Origin: Saccharopolyspora erythraea NRRL 2338
GTDB lineage: Bacteria; Actinomycetota; Actinomycetes; Mycobacteriales; Pseudonocardiaceae
Assembly (NCBI RefSeq): GCF_000062885.1
Contig: NC_009142.1
Coordinates: 2,283,584 to 2,347,583, forward strand
Direction: 5' to 3'
Length of the DNA: 64,000 bases
Made by a program: the position numbers and the translations under genes. Under the pieces are notes generated by a model. It was not told where the DNA came from. It ran no database searches and was given only the letters and a program-made list of their open reading frames with translations. Below, piece by piece: positions 58,876 through 64,000 of the stretch. Every line of letters begins with the position of its first letter. Position 1 is the stretch's first letter.

Positions 58876-60515
58876 GCCTCGCCCTCCTGTGCCTGGTCCT
58901 GGTGCAGGCCCTGCACCGCCTTCACCAGCTCGACCAGGCCGGCCGCCCGGTCGTTGAGGTGCAGCCGGAGCACCGGCCGGTTGTGCTCGGCCAGCACCTG
59001 GCCGTCGCCCAGCGCCTGGGCGCGCTGGAGCTCGCCCAGCGTGTAGGGCCGGCCGGGGACCTCCAGGTCCTCCTCGGCGGTGCCGGTGATCTGCAGGAAG
59101 ACCCCGTTCTGGTGGCCGCCCTTGTGGTACTGCCCGGTGGAGTGCAGGAACCGCGGACCCCACCCGAAGGTCGTCTGCAGGCCGGTGCGGCGCGCCAGCT
59201 CCGGGCGCAGCACGGCCGCCGAGGCGTCGTCGAGCCGGTCGAGGTAGGCCTGCACCGACAGGTAGCCGCTGCCCGGCGCGGTCGCCAGGAACGCCCGCAG
59301 CGCCTCGGCGACGGTGCCGACCCCGGCCGAGAGCCAGTCGCCGGAGGGGTGCACCTCGATCGAGCCGTCGACGGTCGCCGGGGTCGCGGCCGGGCCACCG
59401 CCCGCGCCGTCCAGCAGCGCACGCGCGGCCTTCTTGGCGGCCTCGACGTCGGGCTGGTCGAACGGGTCGATGCCCAGCAGGCGGCCGGCCAGCGCGGTGG
59501 CGAACTCCCACAGCAGGAACTGGCCGCCGAGCGGGCCGTCGACGCTGATCCGGGCCGCTTCGTCGGCGGGACCGATCGCCACCGTCGTGGCGTCGTCACC
59601 GGCGTCGGCGAAGCCGGCCGCGCGGGCGCCCTCGGTGACCACCGGCAGCAGGCCGGTGCCGTTCTTGCCGGTCGACTCGGCGATGAGCTGCTCGGCCCAG
59701 TCCGGCAGGCCCTTGACGCCCGAGCCGGTGTCGGCGAAGACGACCTTCTCGGCGCTCCTGGCGTGCGCCGCGCCGAGTGCCGCGGCCAGCCGCACGGCCG
59801 GGTTGTTCTCGGAGTCCTCGCGCAGCGAACCGAACGCCGCCGCGGCGTCGTCGAGCAGCGTGGCGATGTCGGCGCCGGCCAGCCCGGCGGGCACCAGGCC
59901 GAAGGCCGTCAGCGCGGAGTAGCGGCCGCCGACGTTGGGGTCGGCGGTGAAGACCTTGCGGTAGCCGGCCTCCTCGGCGGCTTTCTGCATCGGCGATCCC
60001 GGGTCGGTGACCACGATGATGCGGGTCACAGGATCGATTCCGTTCTCGGAGAACGCCCGCTCGAACACGCGGCGGTGGCTGTCGGTCTCGACGGTGGTGC
60101 CCGACTTCGACGAGACGACCAGCACGGTGCGGTCGAGGTCGCCTGCCAGCGCGTCGGCGACCTGACCGGGGTCGGTGGTGTCCAGCACGACCAGCGGTAC
60201 ACCGGCGGTCGCGGTGATCACCTCCGGCGCCAGCGACGAGCCGCCCATGCCTGCCAGCACGATCCGGTCCAGACCCTCGGAGTGCAGCTCCGCGCGCAGG
60301 GCGTCGATCTCGGCCAGCAGCGGCCGGGAGCTCTCGTGCAGGGTGGTCCAGGACAGCCGGATGGACGCCTCGCTCTCGGCGTCCGGGCCCCACAGCGTGG
60401 GGTCCTGCGCGGCGAGCCTGCTCGCCGCCTTGTCACCGGCCAGCCGCTCGGCCAGCGGCCGGGCCTCGTCAGCCAGCGCCGAGTCGGAGATTTCGACTGA
60501 GGTTTCGGTCGCCAT
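58872..60515 (-). CDS. pgi: Glucose-6-phosphate isomerase
   Basis: Interconverts glucose 6-phosphate and fructose 6-phosphate, connecting glycolysis and the pentose pathway. The 547-residue protein has VLAGMGGSSLAPEVI near 68, the sugar-phosphate SIS motif VVSSKSGTTVET, VVTDPGSPMQKAAEE and DPNVGGRYSALTAFGLVPA. The sequence matches the actinobacterial long form found between tal and zwf rather than the E. coli type. Start ATG at 60515 follows GAAGGACTTAC. Confidence 0.92.
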   Translation of the reverse strand: MATETSVEISDSALADEARPLAERLAGDKAASRLAAQDPTLWGPDAESEASIRLSWTTLHESSRPLLAEIDALRAELHSEGLDRIVLAGMGGSSLAPEVITATAGVPLVVLDTTDPGQVADALAGDLDRTVLVVSSKSGTTVETDSHRRVFERAFSENGIDPVTRIIVVTDPGSPMQKAAEEAGYRKVFTADPNVGGRYSALTAFGLVPAGLAGADIATLLDDAAAAFGSLREDSENNPAVRLAAALGAAHARSAEKVVFADTGSGVKGLPDWAEQLIAESTGKNGTGLLPVVTEGARAAGFADAGDDATTVAIGPADEAARISVDGPLGGQFLLWEFATALAGRLLGIDPFDQPDVEAAKKAARALLDGAGGGPAATPATVDGSIEVHPSGDWLSAGVGTVAEALRAFLATAPGSGYLSVQAYLDRLDDASAAVLRPELARRTGLQTTFGWGPRFLHSTGQYHKGGHQNGVFLQITGTAEEDLEVPGRPYTLGELQRAQALGDGQVLAEHNRPVLRLHLNDRAAGLVELVKAVQGLHQDQAQEGEA

Positions 60516-60770
60516 GTAAGTCCTTCAGCGCTCGAGTTCCAAAAGCGTGGATTGGACACCAAGGTGCGCACCGGCCGGTGGTCTTGGACGGCCAGCCGGC
60601 CGTCGTGGCCCCGCAGCGGGCCGGGATGGGCATCCTCGGCGTTGCCGAACCGCGGGCACGACACCGGCGGCGTGCCCACAGTCTGCTTGATCCGGCCAAG
60701 CGCGGCATGCCGCGCACCGGAAGGGCGCGGAGCACCGGCGGTCTCGCCGCCGGCGCCCCGCGCCCACCGC
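60516..60770. other. 255-base gap between tal and pgi
   Basis: No gene is supported. It holds a small hairpin just after the tal stop (CCGGCGG with CCGCCGG at 60735-60753), a candidate terminator or processing site. A promoter for pgi-zwf-opcA-pgl could lie here, but no clear boxes stand out. Confidence 0.4.
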
Positions 60771-61871
60771 TCACTTGGCCTGGTCGAGCTGCTCGCGAAC
60801 CGTCTGCAGCAGTTCTTCCCAGGACTTCTCGAACTTGTCGACGCCCTCGCGCTCCAGCACGGCGAACACGTCGTCGAGGTCGATGCCCGCGGCCGACAGC
60901 GAGTCGAAGACCTGCTGCGACTCGGCCGCCTTGCCCGACACCTGGTCGCCCCGCACGTCGGCGTGGTCGGCCGAGGCGAACAGCGTCGCCTCCGGCATGG
61001 TGTTCACCGTGTTCGGCGCGACCAGCTCGTCGACGTAGCGGGTGTCGGAGTAGGACGGGTCCTTGACGCCGGTCGAGGCCCACAGCGGGCGCTGCGGCTT
61101 GCCGCCCTCGGCGGCCAGGGCCTTGAACCGGTCGGAGGCGAAGACCTCCTCGTAGGCGGCGTAGGCCAGCCGGGCGTTGGCGATGGCCGCCTTGCCCCGC
61201 AGCTCCTGCCCGCCCTCGACCGACTCCAGGCGCTTGTCGATCTCGGTGTCGACCCGGGAGACGAAGAACGAGGCCACCGAGGCGATCCGGGCGAGGTCGT
61301 GGCCGTTGGCCTTGGCCTGCTCCAGACCGGCGAGGTAGGCGTCCATGACGTCCCGGTAGCGCTCCACCGAGAAGATCAGCGTCACGTTGACGCTGACGCC
61401 CTCGGCCAGCACGCGGGTGATGGCGGGCAGGCCCTCGACGGTGGCCGGGATCTTGACCATCAGGTTGGGCCGGTCGACGGCCTTCCACAGGTCCAGGGCC
61501 TCGGCGACGGTGCGCTCGGTGTCGTGCGCCAGCCGCGGGTCGACCTCCAGCGAGACGCGGCCGTCGTGGCCCGCCTCGTAGATGTTGCGGAAGATGTCGG
61601 CCGCCTCGCGGATGTCGCGGGTGGTCAGCTCGCGGACGGCGTCGTCGACGCTCGCGCCGCGCGCGGCCAGCTCACGCACCTGCTCGTCGTAGTCCGCGGC
61701 GTTGGACAGCGCCTTGGCGAAGATCGTCGGGTTGCTGGTGACGCCCACGACCGCGTAGTCGGAGATCAGCTCGGCGAGGTTGCCGGAGTTGATCCGCTTG
61801 CGGGAGAGGTCGTCCAGCCAGATGGAGACACCCGCGTCGCTCAGCGCCTCGAGGTTGCTGTTGGTGGTCAC
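60771..61871 (-). CDS. tal: Transaldolase
   Basis: Transfers a three-carbon unit between sugar phosphates in the non-oxidative pentose pathway. The 366-residue barrel has [17 protein letters not shown] near 16-32, [15 protein letters not shown], the Schiff-base lysine in [16 protein letters not shown], and [18 protein letters not shown]. Start GTG at 61871 follows GGAGGAAC. It lies 14 bases after tkt. Confidence 0.96.
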   Translation of the reverse strand: MTTNSNLEALSDAGVSIWLDDLSRKRINSGNLAELISDYAVVGVTSNPTIFAKALSNAADYDEQVRELAARGASVDDAVRELTTRDIREAADIFRNIYEAGHDGRVSLEVDPRLAHDTERTVAEALDLWKAVDRPNLMVKIPATVEGLPAITRVLAEGVSVNVTLIFSVERYRDVMDAYLAGLEQAKANGHDLARIASVASFFVSRVDTEIDKRLESVEGGQELRGKAAIANARLAYAAYEEVFASDRFKALAAEGGKPQRPLWASTGVKDPSYSDTRYVDELVAPNTVNTMPEATLFASADHADVRGDQVSGKAAESQQVFDSLSAAGIDLDDVFAVLEREGVDKFEKSWEELLQTVREQLDQAK

Positions 61872-61885
61872 TGATGTTCCTCCAC

Positions 61886-63985
61886 TCACGCGTTGGCGCG
61901 TGCGTTGTCCAGGCTCCGGCGCGCCGCGGCGACCACGGCGTCGGCGGTGAACCCGAACTCCTTGAACAGGGTCTTGTAGTCCGCCGAGGCGCCGAAGTGC
62001 TCGATCGAGACGATCTCGCCGCTGTCCTTGGCGAAGCGGTACCACGGCTGCGCGATACCGGCCTCGACGACCACCCGGGCGCGCACGCCCCGCGGCAGCA
62101 CCTGCTCGCGGTAGGCCTCGTCCTGCGCGTCGAACCACTCCACGCACGGCATCGACACCACACGGGTTGCAACGCCGTCGGCCTCCAGGGTCTTCCTGGC
62201 CGCCACGGCCAGCTCGACCTCGGAACCGGTGGCGATGATCACCAGGTCGGGCTCGCCCGAGCCGGCCTCGGCCAGCACGTAGCCGCCGCGGGCCACGCCC
62301 TCGGCGTCGGTGCCCTCCAGGGTCGGCACGCCCTGGCGGGTCAGCGCCAGGCCGGCGGGGCCGCTGGTGTCCTCCAGGATCGCCTTCCAGGCCGCGGCGG
62401 TCTCGTTGGCGTCGGCCGGGCGGACCACCGACAGGCCGGGGATGGCGCGCAGCGAGGCGAGCTGCTCGATCGGCTGGTGGGTCGGGCCGTCCTCGCCCAG
62501 GCCGATCGAGTCGTGGGTCCACACGTAGACGACCGGGGTCTTCATCAGCGCCGCGAGCCGCACCGCGGGCCGCATGTAGTCGCTGAAGATGAGGAAGGTG
62601 CCGCCGTAGGGACGGGTGCCGCCGTGCAGCGCGATGCCGTTGAGGATCGAGCCCATCGCGTGCTCGCGGATGCCGAAGTGCAGCGTCCGGCCGTAGGGCT
62701 GGGCGGTCCAGGTGCCGGTGGAGATCTCGGCGGGGCCGAAGGACTCCACGCCCTTCATGGTGGTGTTGTTGCTCTCGGCGAGGTCGGCCGAACCGCCCCA
62801 CAGCTCGGGCAGCACGTCGGCCAGCGCCGCCAGGACCTCACCGGAGGCCTTGCGGGTGGCGACGGCCTTGCCGCCGACCTCGTAGGTGGGCAGCTTCTCC
62901 TGCCAGCCCGCGGGCAGTTCGCGCTTGCTCAGGCGGTCCAGCAGCGCCTTGCGCTCCGGGTTGGCCTGCGCCCACGCCTCGAACTCGACCTGCCACTTCT
63001 CGTGGGCGGCCTTGCCGCGCTCGGCGACCTTGCGGGCGTGCTCGAGCACCTCGGGGGCGACCTCGAAGGACTGCTCCGGGTCGAAGCCCAGCGCCTGCTT
63101 GACCCCGGCGACCTCCTCGGCACCGAGCGCGGCGCCGTGGGCCTTGCCGGTGTTCATCTTGGTCGGCGCCGGGTAGCCGATCACCGTGCGCAGCACGATC
63201 AGCGTCGGGCGGCTGGTCTCGGCCTTGGCGGTCTCGATCGCCTCGAGCAGACCGGTCACGTCCTCGCCGCCGTGCACGGTCAGGACCTGCCAGCCGTAGG
63301 CCTCGTAGCGCTTGGCGGTGTCCTCCGACAGCGCGATGCGGGTGTCGTCCTCGATGGAGATCTCGTTGGCGTCGTAGATCACCGTGAGGTTGCCGAGCTG
63401 CTGGGTGCCCGCCAGCGACGACGCCTCGGAGGTCACGCCCTCCTCGATGTCGCCGTCGGAGGCGATGACGTAGATGTGGTGGTCGAAGACGCTCTCACCC
63501 GCAGCGGCTTCGGGGTCGAAGAGCCCGCGCTCGCGGCGGGAGGCCATCGCCATGCCGACCGCGGTCGCCAGGCCCTGGCCGAGCGGGCCGGTGGTGGTCT
63601 CCACGCCCGTGGTGTGGCCGTACTCGGGGTGGCCCGGGGTCTTCGAGTCCCACTTGCGCAGCGCCTTGAGGTCGTCCAGCTCCAGGCCGTAGCCGGAGAG
63701 GAAGAGCTGCACGTACAGGGTGAGGCTCGAGTGCCCGGCGGAGAGCACGAACCGGTCGCGGCCGATCCACTCGGCGTCGCTGGGGTCGTGCCTCATGACG
63801 CGCTGGAACAGCGCGTAGGCGGCGGGGGCCAGGCTCATCGCGGTGCCTGGGTGCCCGCTCCCGCAGTTCTCGACCGCGTCGGCGGCCAGCACCCGGGCCG
63901 TGTCCACGGCGCGCTGGTCCAACTCGGTCCAGTCTTCGGGGAGTCGCTTGGTGGTCAAGCGGGCAAGATCGTCGGTGACGGACAC
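61886..63985 (-). CDS. tkt: Transketolase
   Basis: Transfers two-carbon units using thiamine diphosphate. The 699-residue enzyme has [20 protein letters not shown] near 44, the TPP/Mg motif [18 protein letters not shown] with DANEISIED, the second-domain [19 protein letters not shown] and [20 protein letters not shown]. Start GTG at 63985, so the whole gene is in the window with 15 bases of upstream sequence. First gene of tkt-tal-pgi-zwf-opcA-pgl. Confidence 0.97.
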   Translation of the reverse strand: MSVTDDLARLTTKRLPEDWTELDQRAVDTARVLAADAVENCGSGHPGTAMSLAPAAYALFQRVMRHDPSDAEWIGRDRFVLSAGHSSLTLYVQLFLSGYGLELDDLKALRKWDSKTPGHPEYGHTTGVETTTGPLGQGLATAVGMAMASRRERGLFDPEAAAGESVFDHHIYVIASDGDIEEGVTSEASSLAGTQQLGNLTVIYDANEISIEDDTRIALSEDTAKRYEAYGWQVLTVHGGEDVTGLLEAIETAKAETSRPTLIVLRTVIGYPAPTKMNTGKAHGAALGAEEVAGVKQALGFDPEQSFEVAPEVLEHARKVAERGKAAHEKWQVEFEAWAQANPERKALLDRLSKRELPAGWQEKLPTYEVGGKAVATRKASGEVLAALADVLPELWGGSADLAESNNTTMKGVESFGPAEISTGTWTAQPYGRTLHFGIREHAMGSILNGIALHGGTRPYGGTFLIFSDYMRPAVRLAALMKTPVVYVWTHDSIGLGEDGPTHQPIEQLASLRAIPGLSVVRPADANETAAAWKAILEDTSGPAGLALTRQGVPTLEGTDAEGVARGGYVLAEAGSGEPDLVIIATGSEVELAVAARKTLEADGVATRVVSMPCVEWFDAQDEAYREQVLPRGVRARVVVEAGIAQPWYRFAKDSGEIVSIEHFGASADYKTLFKEFGFTADAVVAAARRSLDNARANA

Positions 63986-64000
63986 GGACGCAGCTCCAGT

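Overview
This is a 64 kb window of high-GC actinobacterial chromosome. GTG and TTG starts are frequent, neighbouring genes often overlap by four bases, and core gene order is actinobacterial: mihF-gmk-rpoZ-coaBC-metK-priA-def-fmt-rsmB-rpe-ribDE-ribBA-ribH, then uvrC-rapZ-yvcK-whiA-gap-pgk-tpiA-secG, then tkt-tal-pgi-zwf-opcA-pgl on the minus strand. Gene content and the style of the intergenic repeats suggest Pseudonocardiaceae, most likely a Saccharopolyspora (S. erythraea-like). That assignment is recognition by eye, not a database result.

Layout. 1-5.2 kb: tail of an unrecognised gene, about 1 kb with no convincing gene, then mIHF, guanylate kinase, RNA polymerase omega, CoaBC and MetK. 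5.2-8.4 kb: secreted S1 protease, a YwaF-like membrane protein, TrmL and a frame-broken lysA relic. 8.5-19.6 kb: priA; an inserted wall/carbohydrate block (polysaccharide deacetylase, DUF4015 protein, gamma-glutamyltranspeptidase); def-fmt-rsmB; and a cytosine deaminase resembling the yeast enzyme. 19.6-27.5 kb: zinc-finger membrane protein, OsmC, amino-acid permease, rpe and a complete riboflavin operon. 27.6-37.6 kb: an accessory region with an SGNH esterase, truncated MocR and ilvE relics meeting back to back, an EamA-PaiB-B3/B4 operon facing an XRE-cupin regulator, a DeoR-MFS pair, a dihydroorotate-dehydrogenase-like enzyme and a GH172 (DUF2961) protein. 37.8-42.8 kb: uvrC-rapZ-yvcK-whiA. 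42.8-44.5 kb: a secreted GH16 gene flanked by hairpin repeats, with a LacI-type operator. 44.6-48.3 kb: gap-pgk-tpiA-secG-rbpA. 48.4-55.5 kb: a second accessory block (amidohydrolase, RraA-like, Ktr potassium uptake, flavin-binding protein, GHL10 glycosidase, decayed IS605-type tnpB element). 55.6-64 kb: the pentose-phosphate operon.

The accessory genes sit where conserved actinobacterial operons are usually contiguous, so the window reads as core operons opened at several joints. Insertions are associated with relics (lysA, ilvE/MocR, tnpB) and with two families of intergenic repeat. Family 1 (7.4, 19.6, 31.8 and 52.1 kb) combines a module near GGCGGTTCCGGTGGCGGAAC with a module ending in a CAAGCGG/CCGCTTG hairpin. 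Family 2 (42.8, 43.1 and 44.2 kb) is a three-hairpin unit with compensatory base changes between copies. In two copies a hairpin contains a gene's stop codon, and two copies bracket the GH16 gene. Family 2 is the best candidate here for something undescribed. No tRNA, rRNA, CRISPR array, secondary-metabolite cluster or riboswitch was found.
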